Positions 9,289 through 18,775 of a DNA stretch of 43,220 nucleotides are shown here, piece by piece. The DNA is from Robinsoniella sp. (GTDB taxonomy: Bacteria; Bacillota; Clostridia; Lachnospirales; Lachnospiraceae). Each line of letters opens with the position of its first letter. Position 1 is the stretch's first letter. The notes under the pieces are model-generated. The model saw only the letters and a list, made by a program, of their open reading frames with translations. It was not told where the DNA came from and did no database searches. Where the stretch lies: NCBI GenBank assembly GCA_023664735.1, contig JAMPFB010000014.1, positions 1 through 43,220 on the forward strand. The letters run 5' to 3'. Position numbers and translations under genes: made by a program.

Positions 9289-9327
9289 TATTTTCCTCCA
9301 CTCCCTAACTTGCAATTTTTCAAATAT

Positions 9328-9367
9328 AGTATAACTCCCAAGGCAGTAAATGACAAATACTTATATC
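9328..9367 (-). promoter_or_regulatory. MATE promoter with shared 15-bp element
   Basis: TTGTCA (9351-9356) and TATACT (9328-9333) on the minus strand are 17 bases apart. GATATAAGTATTTGT (9353-9367) overlaps the -35 box exactly as at the DUF3737 promoter. Confidence 0.7.
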
Positions 9368-9404
9368 GAATACACACCTATGCCCGGCAAGTATGGTTCC
9401 CCGC

Positions 9405-9435
9405 TAAAAGTTACGGGAGCTGCTTTAGCTCCCGT
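9405..9435 (-). terminator. Terminator overlapping the stop codon of the hybrid kinase
   Basis: ACGGGAGC (9413-9420) and GCTCCCGT (9428-9435) form a perfect 8-bp stem. The kinase stop codon (9425-9427) is inside the loop. On the minus strand it is followed by AACTTTTAG, so it closes the signalling operon. Confidence 0.75.
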
Positions 9436-12001
9436 TCTTTTCACTCTTTATAAACAACTCTGCCTCTTTTGCCGTCTGCTCATATAACTCCATCAGCTCT
9501 TCTTCATTCTCCCTGATAAAAGCAGTCTCCTTCTGCCGTCCTGCCTTTTCAAGCCCTGCTGCCAGCTCTGACAGCTTCCTGCCCCCAATGCTAAGAGCCG
9601 TAGACTTTAAAGCATGGACATACACAGTGTAATTTTCCAAATCGCCTTCTAAAAAGCTTTTCTGTATATTTCGCTTCTTTTCTTCCTTCATATCGCAGAA
9701 CATGGAAAGAAACTCCCGGTACATCTCTTCATTTCCTGCGCTGTACTGCATTCCAAGGGCAATATCCAAATATTCATTTCCAGACTCTTTCTTTCCTTCC
9801 ACAGAAATTTCCTTGCCTTTTTCTAACTCCCCCAAAATTCCTTCGTCCTTTTTTAACTCCACAGAACTCTCTTTATCCTTCTCCTCTTCCTGCCCTTCCA
9901 AAAGCAGCTCCCTTGGAATATAATTTTTCAGCATATTCTCCAATTCCATTCCGTCAATGGGCTTGCTTAAATAACCTTGAAACCCTTCCTTTAAATACGT
10001 TTCACGAGCGCCTAAAATCGCATTTGCTGTCAATGCAATGACCGGTGTCTCCCTGCAGAGATTTTCTTCCATTGCCTTCGCTCGGCGCAATGTTTCAATT
10101 CCGTCCATCTCCGGCATCATATGGTCTAGCAAAATAACATGGAACTTCTCTTTTGCTATCATCTCAAGGCACTCCCTGCCGCTTTTGCACTCGGTTATCT
10201 GCACCTTCGTTTTTTTCAGCAGGCTCTTTACCACAAACAGATTCATCTCATTGTCATCTACTATAAGGATTTTTGCTTCCGGAGCCACAAAGCTTTCATG
10301 ATATTTCTGTTGTCTCTGCATATAGACCTTATATTTTTCCTTAAAATCACCGATAGGCTCCTGATTCACAATTTTCTGGGGCAGAGAGACCGTAAAGGTA
10401 GAGCCTTTTCCATAAATACTGTCTACTGTAAGGCTTCCATTCATCCGTTCCACAAGACGGCTTGTAATGGCAAGCCCCAGCCCGGTTCCTTCTATTCCCT
10501 GATTTACCGCCATATCCAGCCTTTGGAAATCAACAAACAGCTTCTGCTTATCCTCTTCCCGTATTCCTATGCCGGTATCCTTAACCAGCACCTGTAAAAG
10601 CAGGTTCCCGTCCTCCTGCTTCTCGCCTCGGACAATCAGGGATACGCTTCCTTCCTTTGTATATTTCACTCCATTAGTCAAAATATTAACCATAATCTGG
10701 CGTATTCTGTTTTCCGCCCCATACAAACCATTAGGCAGCTCCTGATCCACCTCCACATGAAATTCCAGTCCCTTTTCATCCGCCCGTACCTGTATCATAT
10801 TCACCACATCATTTAAAAGTGACGTAAGATGATAGGATTCCTCCACAATCTCCATCTTTCCGGATTCAATCTTGGAAAAATCAAGAATATCGTTAATCAA
10901 TGCTAACAGGTTCTGGCTGGCGCTTTGGATATTCTGGGCATACTCTTTGATATTTTCGTCCTTACTTTCCCTTAACACCATTTCGTTCATGCCCATTACC
11001 GCATTGATGGGTGTACGGATTTCATGGGACATATTTGCCAGAAACTCGCTTTTAGACCGGTTTGCCTTTTCTGCTGCCGCCTTTGCTTTCCGAAGCTCAT
11101 CACTTTCCTTTGCCTTTTCTTCTGCTCCAAACAGATAAAAAATCCCAATGACAAAAAGCAGTAACAACAGGCCGAACACCCACAATACCAAGGTACTAAT
11201 ATCACCCACGCCCTCTGCCACCGCATCCTCCGGCACGATTCCTACCAAATACAAATCCTCAGAATCCATCTCAGCCACAAACAGAAAATCCCTTCCGCTC
11301 TCAGCCTTATAAGCAGCCGCTGCTGCTGTTGATACATTCATTTTTTCCCGGATATGGGAAACAGCTTCTTGCATTTCCGGCTCTTCAAAAGAAACCTCTT
11401 TTGCCTCCTTTTCAAAGGGAACCACGATTTGCCCATCCCGGTCTGCTAACAGCGTCCTGCCTATCCCGCCATAACAGGTAATTCCAAATTCCTCTACCAG
11501 AAGGCTATTATCATATAATTGATACAGCACATATTTTACATTGCTTCCGCTGTAAATCGGCAAGGTAAAAAGCAGGCCACCCTCCTTGCTATAGCAGACC
11601 GCCTCTTTCCCACGAAAGGATTCCACGATTCCGGAATATTTTGTAAAATCCAATGTCTTTCCATAAACAGCATTTCCATCAAGCTCCAGTAAGCCTAGGC
11701 TTACATATTCTTTTAACGCAGGCTCAACAATCCCTTCCACATCCTGTTCCTTAAGAGCATCCATTCCGGCATTTTGAATGCAGCCTGCCAAAAGCTCCAG
11801 ATTCGTAAACTCTGCCTGAAACCGTTCATCCGCCTGCGATGCCAAAAGTCCGGCTTGAAGCTCCAACTGCTTTTCCATATAGCCCCTTAAAAGCTCCTGC
11901 ATTTTAAAATGCAGCAGAAGTCCCACAATTACAAGCACTGCAATAAATAAAGCCATCCCAGCTGCAATCTTGATTTTTCTATCTCCAAGCTTATTCTTCA
12001 T
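9425..12001 (-). CDS. Hybrid sensor histidine kinase with receiver and HPt domains
   Basis: The 858-residue membrane kinase is built in this order: membrane helix (about 11-33), extracellular sensor of Cache-like size (34-265), second helix (about 270-292), HisKA with His326 in [13 protein letters not shown], HATPase with GTGLGLAI, receiver with Asp626 in [13 protein letters not shown], a Lys/Glu-rich linker, and an HPt domain with His796 in [14 protein letters not shown]. It can therefore run an internal four-step phosphorelay and pass phosphate to a separate receiver. The start (ATG 12001, GAGGGTG upstream) overlaps the preceding BMP-type gene by 11 bases, so it is translationally coupled to a solute-binding protein. 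It is the last gene of a five-gene operon. No DNA-binding output is encoded in it. Confidence 0.93.
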   Translation of the reverse strand: MKNKLGDRKIKIAAGMALFIAVLVIVGLLLHFKMQELLRGYMEKQLELQAGLLASQADERFQAEFTNLELLAGCIQNAGMDALKEQDVEGIVEPALKEYVSLGLLELDGNAVYGKTLDFTKYSGIVESFRGKEAVCYSKEGGLLFTLPIYSGSNVKYVLYQLYDNSLLVEEFGITCYGGIGRTLLADRDGQIVVPFEKEAKEVSFEEPEMQEAVSHIREKMNVSTAAAAAYKAESGRDFLFVAEMDSEDLYLVGIVPEDAVAEGVGDISTLVLWVFGLLLLLFVIGIFYLFGAEEKAKESDELRKAKAAAEKANRSKSEFLANMSHEIRTPINAVMGMNEMVLRESKDENIKEYAQNIQSASQNLLALINDILDFSKIESGKMEIVEESYHLTSLLNDVVNMIQVRADEKGLEFHVEVDQELPNGLYGAENRIRQIMVNILTNGVKYTKEGSVSLIVRGEKQEDGNLLLQVLVKDTGIGIREEDKQKLFVDFQRLDMAVNQGIEGTGLGLAITSRLVERMNGSLTVDSIYGKGSTFTVSLPQKIVNQEPIGDFKEKYKVYMQRQQKYHESFVAPEAKILIVDDNEMNLFVVKSLLKKTKVQITECKSGRECLEMIAKEKFHVILLDHMMPEMDGIETLRRAKAMEENLCRETPVIALTANAILGARETYLKEGFQGYLSKPIDGMELENMLKNYIPRELLLEGQEEEKDKESSVELKKDEGILGELEKGKEISVEGKKESGNEYLDIALGMQYSAGNEEMYREFLSMFCDMKEEKKRNIQKSFLEGDLENYTVYVHALKSTALSIGGRKLSELAAGLEKAGRQKETAFIRENEEELMELYEQTAKEAELFIKSEKNGS

Positions 12002-13094
12002 AAAATTCTACACCCTCTACATACCAGTCAAACTGCTCCAAAAGTATTTCATCACTAATGGTTTCATTTTCGCCGCAGCGAAGCGTTCCATCTCTGTCAT
12101 AAATTTCACCAGAAAAAATATCTTTTCCACCTAGCACCTCTTCCTTTGCCCGGTTGACTTCTTCCTTTATCCCGTCAGACACAGCCACAGAATACGTAGA
12201 AAGCCCAACTGCTTCCTCCTCCAGTCCAATCCAGTAATTATTTTGTGAATTTCCTTTTCCCTGTAAAAATTCCCGTATCATCTGTCTGTAGACCAGTTCC
12301 CAGCTACATACAACCGCAGTCAGGTAATGCTCTGACAATCCTTCTGCTGCCATATGATAGCCAATCGAATCAATTCCTGCCGCTTCTGCCGCTTCTACTA
12401 CATAGGCCTGATTCTGGTGATAGGTCAGCAAATCCACCTTCTTTTCCTGAATCAGACGGTTTGCCATATCCTGTTCCTTCTCCTTATCGTCCCATGCACC
12501 TGTCCATGCCACGATTACCCTTGCATCCGGATTCACCCTTTTTACCCCAAGGGTAAAGGCGCTTATCCCACGGTTTACCTCATTATTTGCCATAGCTGCC
12601 ACATAACCAATTCTCCCGCTTTTTGTGCGCATTCCGGCTATGATTCCTGAAAGATATCTTGCTTGATACATCCTTGCAAAATAAGATGTCATATTGTCCG
12701 TGTGATACTCCGATGAGTTCACGCAGAATACAATTTCCGGATATTCCTCTACCACAGCAAGCACCTCTTCAGAATAGCCATAGCTGCTTAAGAAAATCAT
12801 CTGTGCCCCATCTTCTGCAAGCTGACGCAGGGCAGCCTCACACTGCCCTGTTCCTTCTTCCACATTTTCCTTTATCAGCAATTGGACTCCAAGCTTTTCA
12901 CAGGCAGACATTACCCCCTGATAGTGCATACCGTTCCATCCGTTTTCCGTAATGCTGCCAGACATAATAAAGCCAACCGTTACCATGTCCTCTTCTTTCT
13001 TATTTCCAAAGCATATAATCAGTACAAGGATTGCAGAAGCCACCAACGCTGCCATGCCTAAAAGAAGCCTTTTCCTCCATTTATTCCTCGCCAC
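11991..13094 (-). CDS. PnrA/BMP-type solute-binding protein, membrane-anchored (copy 2)
   Basis: The 367-residue protein has an N-terminal hydrophobic anchor (about 10-30) and a periplasmic-binding fold of the basic membrane protein/PnrA type. Known members bind purine nucleosides for ABC import. Family features are [50 protein letters not shown] and [20 protein letters not shown]. No lipobox is present; the anchor seems uncleaved. The start is GTG at 13094 with GGAG nine bases before it, inside the end of the preceding gene (14-base overlap). The stop overlaps the downstream hybrid kinase. It is clearly a paralogue of the preceding gene. No permease or ATPase gene is near, so a sensing role is inferred. 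Confidence 0.88.
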   Translation of the reverse strand: MARNKWRKRLLLGMAALVASAILVLIICFGNKKEEDMVTVGFIMSGSITENGWNGMHYQGVMSACEKLGVQLLIKENVEEGTGQCEAALRQLAEDGAQMIFLSSYGYSEEVLAVVEEYPEIVFCVNSSEYHTDNMTSYFARMYQARYLSGIIAGMRTKSGRIGYVAAMANNEVNRGISAFTLGVKRVNPDARVIVAWTGAWDDKEKEQDMANRLIQEKKVDLLTYHQNQAYVVEAAEAAGIDSIGYHMAAEGLSEHYLTAVVCSWELVYRQMIREFLQGKGNSQNNYWIGLEEEAVGLSTYSVAVSDGIKEEVNRAKEEVLGGKDIFSGEIYDRDGTLRCGENETISDEILLEQFDWYVEGVEFYEE

Positions 13095-14178
13095 TTAATT
13101 TCACTCCCTCCACGTACCAGTCAAAATCATTGAGCATTGCCTCATCAGACATGCTCTCTCCCGGCGCCACCCGCAAGGTCCCGTCCCTGTCGGTAACAGG
13201 TCCATAGAAAACATCAAATACACCGCTTTCCATTTCTTTTTTTCGTTCTTCCACTTTCTCCATGGTGCCTTCCTTTACATGCTCCGTCAAGGGAGCCAGT
13301 GAAACCACTTTTGTTTCTATCCCTTCCCAATAGCTGGTTCCTTCAAATTTTCCCTGCAGGCATTCCAAAATGCGGGGCTCATAAAAATTTTCCCAGTTCC
13401 ACACCGGCGCCGTCAAAAATGAATTGGGATAGGCGGAGCTGTTGTCCCAATTGTAGCCTATGGACCAAATCCCCTTTTCCTCCGCCAGCTTAAGCGGCGC
13501 ATGAGAGTTTGTATGCATGGCAAGCACATCTATAGGCTGGCTTTCAAGCAGCTTATCTGCCGCCTTTCCATTTGCCTCGTCTTCCGTCCATGAATTACTC
13601 CATTCCACATACACAACAGCCTCCGGATTTACCGAACGCACCCCCAGCGTAAAGGCATTGATTCCCCGGTTGACTTCTGAAATGGGAAACGCAGCTACAT
13701 AGCCGATTTTATTGGTTTCTGTCTGCAGTCCTGCCACGATTCCGCTTAAATATCTCATTTGATAAATCCTGCCAAAATAAGTAGACAAATTGTCACTGGC
13801 TTCTATTCCCGAAGCATGGAAAAAATAGACCTCCGGATGTGCCTTTGCAACTTCCAGCTCCCATTCTCCATACCCAAAGGAATCACATACGATGATTTGG
13901 CAGCCTTCCGCTATCAATTCCTCCATGGATTCCATGCAGGATTCGTCTTCCGGCACATCTTCCCTGTAATATACCTTTAAGTTCAACTGCTCTGCACTTT
14001 TTTCCATTCCTTCATAGTGGGACTGACCCCAGCTTGCATCCTGACTGCTTCCATTTAAAATGACTCCCACTTTTGTCTGTTTTTCCGTGACTTTCGTGTT
14101 TTTCTGTCCGCTAATGAAGAAAATTCCAACTATAATCACCAAAAGAATCCCGCCTGCTATACTTCCGATTTTTTTCAT
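13081..14178 (-). CDS. PnrA/BMP-type solute-binding protein, membrane-anchored (copy 1)
   Basis: The 365-residue protein has a short N-terminal membrane anchor (about 5-23) without a lipobox, followed by a BMP/PnrA-type binding domain (VGVILNGSSQDASWGQ, CQIIVCDSFGYGEWEL, LSGIVAGLQTETNKIGYVAA, NRGINAFTLGVRSVNPEAVV). It shares most of these motifs, and the C-terminal GTLR...FDWYVEGV signature, with the next gene, so the pair arose by duplication. The ATG at 14178 follows GGAG by seven bases and lies 30 bases after the HD-GYP kinase. The ligand is unknown; nucleosides or related compounds are the family expectation. The ligand-facing residues differ between the copies, so they may bind different compounds. 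Confidence 0.88.
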   Translation of the reverse strand: MKKIGSIAGGILLVIIVGIFFISGQKNTKVTEKQTKVGVILNGSSQDASWGQSHYEGMEKSAEQLNLKVYYREDVPEDESCMESMEELIAEGCQIIVCDSFGYGEWELEVAKAHPEVYFFHASGIEASDNLSTYFGRIYQMRYLSGIVAGLQTETNKIGYVAAFPISEVNRGINAFTLGVRSVNPEAVVYVEWSNSWTEDEANGKAADKLLESQPIDVLAMHTNSHAPLKLAEEKGIWSIGYNWDNSSAYPNSFLTAPVWNWENFYEPRILECLQGKFEGTSYWEGIETKVVSLAPLTEHVKEGTMEKVEERKKEMESGVFDVFYGPVTDRDGTLRVAPGESMSDEAMLNDFDWYVEGVKLSGEE

Positions 14179-14208
14179 ATTCTTTCTCCACTTATCAAAT
14201 AATACAAT

Positions 14209-17200
14209 CTATTTCTCCCTCATCTCATATGCCGTATCCTCATCAATCAGCTCCAGCATCTTATCCACAATCAGAGGGTCGAACTGAGTTCCTTTTCCCT
14301 TTTCGATTTCCTCCCGCACTACACTTTGGGGAAGCACATCCCTGTAGCTGCGTTTTGAAGCCATGGCATCATAAGCATCTGCCACACCGATGATCCTTGC
14401 CGCTTCCGGAATCTCCATGCCTTTTAATTTGTCCGGATAGCCTTTTCCGTCATATCGCTCATGATGCCACCTTGCCCCCATTCCGATTTCCGGCATTTCC
14501 GATATATTTTCCAGAATTTCCGCTCCAATTAAAGGGTGTGCTTTTATGAATTCATACTCCTCTTCTGTCAGCTTTGATGTTTTATTGATAATTCCATCCG
14601 GAATCCCTATCTTCCCGATATCATGAAGCAGGCCCATATAGTAAATATCCTCCTGCTCTTTTTCCGATTTTCCCATCTTTCCGGCAATTTTTACCGAATA
14701 TTCCGCAACTCTGGAGGAATGTCCCTTTGTATATTTATCCTTGGCATCAATAGTTCCTGCCAAGGTCTGTATAATCTGAGAGGACAGCCGTTCCACCTTC
14801 TGCCGCCGCTCCTCTGCTTTCTTTGTCTGCTTTTCCACCTCACGCTGCAAATCCTTTTGCAGACGGCTCAGCTCCAAAATACGATTGACACGGGAAATCA
14901 TAATATCTGCAATAAAGGGCTTTGTAATAAAATCCAGTGCCCCTTCCCTAAAGCCTTTTACTTCCGTTTCCCGGTCATTATCTGCCGTCAGGAAAATTAC
15001 CGGAATATCCCGATAACGCTCATCTGCCTGTATACGCTCCATAACCGCAAAGCCATCCATTTCCGGCATATGTAAATCCAAAAGAATCAGATTTGGAATC
15101 TCTTTTTCCAAAAATTCCAAAGCTTCCTTTCCTGACTTTACGCACTCTACACGAAACTGCTCTTCCAGCATCTTCTCTGCTATCCGAAGATTCATTACAT
15201 CATCATCAACCACAAGAATGCTTTCCTTTGCTTCCTGAGGCTGTACATCTACCTTTTTCACCTCTCCCGGTTCCTTCACGGCATTTTGAATCTGCTCAAG
15301 CAGCCTGCCATAGCTGCTCATCATATCTTCATGCCCTTTACGGACATCCTCAATCCGCCCTTCTTTTGCCGCCAGCTCCTGCTCCTTTGCCTGATTGGAA
15401 AACTCTGCAGCGCCAATGGAAAGAGAGGTGCTTTTTAAGGCATGCACCAGAATCCGGTAATTTTCCCAGTCTTCCATCCCGTAAAATTTCCGGATTTCCT
15501 CATATTTGCTATTATCTAAATAGGACTGCAGCATTTCACGGTAAAATTCTTCGCTTCCAGCACAATAAGCCAATCCGGATGCCACATCCAGAAAGGACAG
15601 TCCTGCCAAAAAGGACGCTTCTTTTTCTTCCTTTACCAGCTCTTCTATCTGGGGCTGCTCTTCCTTTTCCAAAACCAGCTCTTTTGGCAAATATTTGCGG
15701 ATCATTGCCTCTAGCTGTTTTATGCCCACAGGCTTGGATAAGTAATCATCAAAGCCTGCCTGCTGATAGCTTTCCCTTACACCGGATACTGCATTTGCTG
15801 TAAGGACAATGATAGGAACGCCCGGACACAGATTTCTGTCCCGGATTTCCTTTAAGGTCTCCATCCCGTCCATAACCGGCATCATATGGTCTAAAAATAT
15901 CATATGGAAGGTTTCCTTTTCCAGCAGCTTTAATGCCTCCTCGCCATTAGAAGCAGTATGTATCTGCATTTTCGTATCCCTCAAAATTCCACGGAATAAA
16001 TCCAAATTCATCACATTGTCATCCACTGCCAGAATCCTTGCATCCGGCGCTATGAATTTTTCCTTTACCTTAACCTGCTGCAATGCATAACAGGTAATAT
16101 CGTCTTTTATGGAGCCAATAGGAGCTGCATTTACAATCTCCTGACTGATACAAAAGGAAAAAGTGCTTCCCTTTTCATATTCACTTTCAATTTCCAGCCT
16201 GCTTCCCATTAAATCAAGAAGCCTTGTCACGATGGAAAGCCCCAGCCCCAGCCCCCGAATATTGCGGGTCTTCCGGTTATCAAATCTGGAAAAGCTGTCG
16301 GATATCCTTTGTATATCCTCTTCCTTCATGCCAATGCCGCTGTCCTTTACCTGTACCAGCATTTTTCCAAAGCCTTCGCTGGCATTTTCCTCAGGCTCCT
16401 GCCACTTTACAATCAGCTCCACAAAGCCTTCGTTTGTATATTTGATAGCATTGGATATGAGATTATTGAATATCTGCGTCAGCCTTACTGCATCGCCGGA
16501 CAGCTCCTGAGGCAGCTTCTCATCAATATCCAGACGTATCTCCAGATTTTTTTCTTCTCCACAATATCTTGCATAAACGATTACATCCTGCAAAATGGAA
16601 AAAACGGAATAAGCAGCCACCTCCAGCTTGATAGCTCCGGCATCAATATTGGTAAAGTCCAAAATGTCCTCTACCATGGAAAGCAGCGTCCTTCCTGCCG
16701 CCTGCACGTTCATGGCATAGGCTACCGTCTGACTTTCCCCGGTATTTCCCATAATCATTTCATTGTTTCCTAAAACCGCATTGATAGGCGTGCGGATTTC
16801 ATGAGACATATTTGCCAAAAACTCTGTTTTTGCCTGATTTGCTGCTTCTGCCTCTTCCCTTGTTCTTGCCAGCTCCTTCATGGTCTTCATCAGCTTCTGG
16901 TAATCCGGCGTCTCTAAGGAAAAGAACATGATTACCATTGCAAGAGTAGCCGTAAAAATGCTTAAAAGCACATCCGGAAAAACAAGCATCTGCAAAACAG
17001 GCCCTAAAACTGCCAGAATCAGAAAGCTGCCAATGGAAACCCTCTGCTTTTTATCAAATGCCTTTTGATTGCTAAAAAACACTACTGCAGCATACAAAAT
17101 AAAATAAACCGGCGCTGCATACACAATTGGATAAAGAATACCATGCCTGTATTCCCCTTCTCTGCTAAAGGAAAAAATCACACCACTAAACAGGTTATAA

Positions 17201-17565
17201 AACAAAGTGCCTGCATATCCAATCCATATGATTTTATTCAGTATGTTATCCCCCAATGCTCCCTTCTTGCCGGAAGAAGCGCAGAACACCACATAATTTA
17301 CAAACTTATATAAAAAGGCTGCATCTAGACTAAAATATACGGTATTTATCAGCATATTGAGCCATATAGGAACAAGCATTGCATAGCTAATCGTAAATGC
17401 CGTGATAACATCCATAATATCTGCAAGCAGAATCAACAGCATTAGCTTCTGAAACTCCCTATAGCCCTTTGAATGCCCCTCATACTGAATCTTCAGGAAA
17501 ATATATAAAATCGCCATATAAATGGCTGCAGCCACTTCAAAATTAACGTTATATAATAGCTCCAT
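14209..17565 (-). CDS. Histidine kinase fused to receiver, HPt, receiver and HD-GYP domains
   Basis: About 1118 residues. Domain order, numbered from ATG 17565: a six- to seven-helix membrane sensor (about 5-220); HisKA with His255 in [16 protein letters not shown]; HATPase (GLGLGLSI); receiver 1 with Asp559 in IFLDHMMPVMDG; HPt with His708 in LVHALKSTSLSIG; receiver 2 with Asp830 in LLDLHMPEMDG; coiled linker; and a complete HD-GYP domain with His981-Asp982 in LLHDIGKIGIPDG and HHERYDGKGYP near 1034. HD-GYP enzymes break down cyclic di-GMP, so signal input and second-messenger output lie in one chain. An ATG at 17577 is possible, but GGAG six bases before 17565 favours the shorter form. It starts 19 bases after the stand-alone receiver gene and precedes the two BMP-type genes. 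Confidence 0.93.
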   Translation of the reverse strand: MELLYNVNFEVAAAIYMAILYIFLKIQYEGHSKGYREFQKLMLLILLADIMDVITAFTISYAMLVPIWLNMLINTVYFSLDAAFLYKFVNYVVFCASSGKKGALGDNILNKIIWIGYAGTLFYNLFSGVIFSFSREGEYRHGILYPIVYAAPVYFILYAAVVFFSNQKAFDKKQRVSIGSFLILAVLGPVLQMLVFPDVLLSIFTATLAMVIMFFSLETPDYQKLMKTMKELARTREEAEAANQAKTEFLANMSHEIRTPINAVLGNNEMIMGNTGESQTVAYAMNVQAAGRTLLSMVEDILDFTNIDAGAIKLEVAAYSVFSILQDVIVYARYCGEEKNLEIRLDIDEKLPQELSGDAVRLTQIFNNLISNAIKYTNEGFVELIVKWQEPEENASEGFGKMLVQVKDSGIGMKEEDIQRISDSFSRFDNRKTRNIRGLGLGLSIVTRLLDLMGSRLEIESEYEKGSTFSFCISQEIVNAAPIGSIKDDITCYALQQVKVKEKFIAPDARILAVDDNVMNLDLFRGILRDTKMQIHTASNGEEALKLLEKETFHMIFLDHMMPVMDGMETLKEIRDRNLCPGVPIIVLTANAVSGVRESYQQAGFDDYLSKPVGIKQLEAMIRKYLPKELVLEKEEQPQIEELVKEEKEASFLAGLSFLDVASGLAYCAGSEEFYREMLQSYLDNSKYEEIRKFYGMEDWENYRILVHALKSTSLSIGAAEFSNQAKEQELAAKEGRIEDVRKGHEDMMSSYGRLLEQIQNAVKEPGEVKKVDVQPQEAKESILVVDDDVMNLRIAEKMLEEQFRVECVKSGKEALEFLEKEIPNLILLDLHMPEMDGFAVMERIQADERYRDIPVIFLTADNDRETEVKGFREGALDFITKPFIADIMISRVNRILELSRLQKDLQREVEKQTKKAEERRQKVERLSSQIIQTLAGTIDAKDKYTKGHSSRVAEYSVKIAGKMGKSEKEQEDIYYMGLLHDIGKIGIPDGIINKTSKLTEEEYEFIKAHPLIGAEILENISEMPEIGMGARWHHERYDGKGYPDKLKGMEIPEAARIIGVADAYDAMASKRSYRDVLPQSVVREEIEKGKGTQFDPLIVDKMLELIDEDTAYEMREK

Positions 17566-17584
17566 CACTTTCTCCATTCCATTT

Positions 17585-17953
17585 TTACTGCCCGATTACC
17601 TTCTCTACCCTATCAAGCAGCTCCTGTGGCAGAAAGGGTTTCTTTACATAACCGGCTGCCCCCAGTCTCTGGGCATTTTCCATATCCTCTAACTCGGTAG
17701 AAGCCGTCAGGAACATAACAGGAATCTCTAAGAGCTTTTCCTCTTCCCGAATTCGTTCCAGAGTCTGCATTCCATTCATCCCCGGCATCTCAATATCCAA
17801 AAGCACCAAATCCACCTGTTGGCTTTTCAGCACTTCCAGACATTCCATGCCGGAATTTGCCTTTAAAACCTGATATTGCTGCTGTTTCAATATAAATTCT
17901 GCCATTCTTACATTCATTGCGTCATCGTCTACTACCAAAATATGTTTGCTCAT
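17585..17953 (-). CDS. Stand-alone receiver (CheY-like) response regulator
   Basis: This is a 122-residue single receiver domain with no output domain. The acidic pocket VVDDD, phospho-acceptor Asp53 in LVLLDIEMPGMNG, Thr83 in MFLTAS and Lys105 in YVKKPF are all present. It is the first gene of the signalling operon. It probably takes phosphate from the HPt domains of the two large kinases or shuttles it between them, as single receivers do in phosphorelays; this is inferred from position. The ATG at 17953 has AAGGAGAG about 11 bases upstream. No convincing promoter could be placed in the 110 bases before it. Confidence 0.92.
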   Translation of the reverse strand: MSKHILVVDDDAMNVRMAEFILKQQQYQVLKANSGMECLEVLKSQQVDLVLLDIEMPGMNGMQTLERIREEEKLLEIPVMFLTASTELEDMENAQRLGAAGYVKKPFLPQELLDRVEKVIGQ

Positions 17954-18063
17954 GTGTTCTTTTCTCTCCTTATTTGTGTGGTTTGCAGGCGGCGCTCCAA
18001 ATTCATCAATCTGTCATTTTCCGCCGGATTTCCACATATGATTATCTTATTGTAACAGAATAA

Positions 18064-18094
18064 GGGGAAAAAGAAAACTAGCCATTTGGCTAGT
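18064..18094 (-). terminator. Terminator of the murE-rpe operon
   Basis: ACTAGCCA (18077-18084) and TGGCTAGT (18087-18094) form a perfect 8-bp stem. On the minus strand it is followed by TTTCTTTTT. It lies 17 bases after the rpe stop and separates this operon from the signalling operon. Confidence 0.85.
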
Positions 18095-18111
18095 CACCCT
18101 CATCTGTTACC

Positions 18112-18774
18112 TCATTCCCCAAACTCCTCCAACTGTCTCATAAAATACTCCGCATTCCCTTCCACATCCCCATGAAACACCGCTGACCCCGCTACCACAA
18201 CATCAGCGCCTGCTACTAATACCTTTTGCACATTTTCTTTTTTGATGCCGCCATCAACGGAAATAACCGCCCCCAGCTTTCTCTCATCTACCAGCTTCCT
18301 AAGCTGTGCAATTTTCTCTGTACTTCCTTCTATGTATTTCTGCCCTCCAAAGCCCGGATTTACAGACATGACCAGAATCAAATCCACAAGTGCAAGGTAT
18401 GGCTCAATTGCGGAAATGGGGGTGTCCGGATTCAAAGAAATTCCTGCTTTCTTACCATATCCCCTTATTTTTTCTATGGTCTCTTTTACGCAGTCACATG
18501 CCTCCACATGGAAGGTGATGATATCCGCACCTGCCTTTACAAATTCCTCGATATATCTTTCAGGCCGGTCTATCATCAGATGTACATCAAACACACAGTC
18601 CGTACAGGGACGGATGGATTGAATTACCGGCATTCCAAAGGAAATGGACGGAACAAAGATACCGTCCATCACATCAATATGAATATATCTTGCACCGACT
18701 TTTTCCACTGCCTGAATCTGCTCGCCAAGTCTTGTAAAATCTGCTGACAAAATAGAAGGGGCTAAAATCAACAT
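18112..18774 (-). CDS. rpe: Ribulose-phosphate 3-epimerase
   Basis: The enzyme interconverts ribulose 5-phosphate and xylulose 5-phosphate in the pentose phosphate pathway. The 220-residue TIM barrel is of normal length. It shows LAPSILSADF at the start, metal-binding IHIDVMDGIFVP and VHLMI, the MSVNPGFGGQKY loop and the phosphate-binding VDGGI and VAGSAVF motifs. The ATG at 18774 lies one base after the rsgA stop, with AGGAGAT inside rsgA as its ribosome binding site. It is the last gene of the housekeeping operon; the rsgA-rpe order is common in Firmicutes. Confidence 0.97.
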   Translation of the reverse strand: MLILAPSILSADFTRLGEQIQAVEKVGARYIHIDVMDGIFVPSISFGMPVIQSIRPCTDCVFDVHLMIDRPERYIEEFVKAGADIITFHVEACDCVKETIEKIRGYGKKAGISLNPDTPISAIEPYLALVDLILVMSVNPGFGGQKYIEGSTEKIAQLRKLVDERKLGAVISVDGGIKKENVQKVLVAGADVVVAGSAVFHGDVEGNAEYFMRQLEEFGE

Positions 18775-18775
18775 G

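Noticed and set aside
9425..14178. BMP proteins as part of a nucleoside ABC importer
   Set aside because: Both flanks were examined and no permease or ATPase frame is present; the neighbours are kinases and housekeeping genes.
15093..15803. 236-residue plus-strand open frame
   Set aside because: It lies wholly inside the HD-GYP kinase gene on the other strand, has no ribosome binding site and has a low-complexity Pro/Leu/Ser composition typical of antisense frames.
17954..18060. Possible c-di-GMP riboswitch before the receiver gene (GCAAACC on the minus strand at 17980-17986)
   Set aside because: Only 27 bases remain before the start codon and none of the class I stems or the tetraloop receptor can be drawn; the heptamer alone is not evidence.
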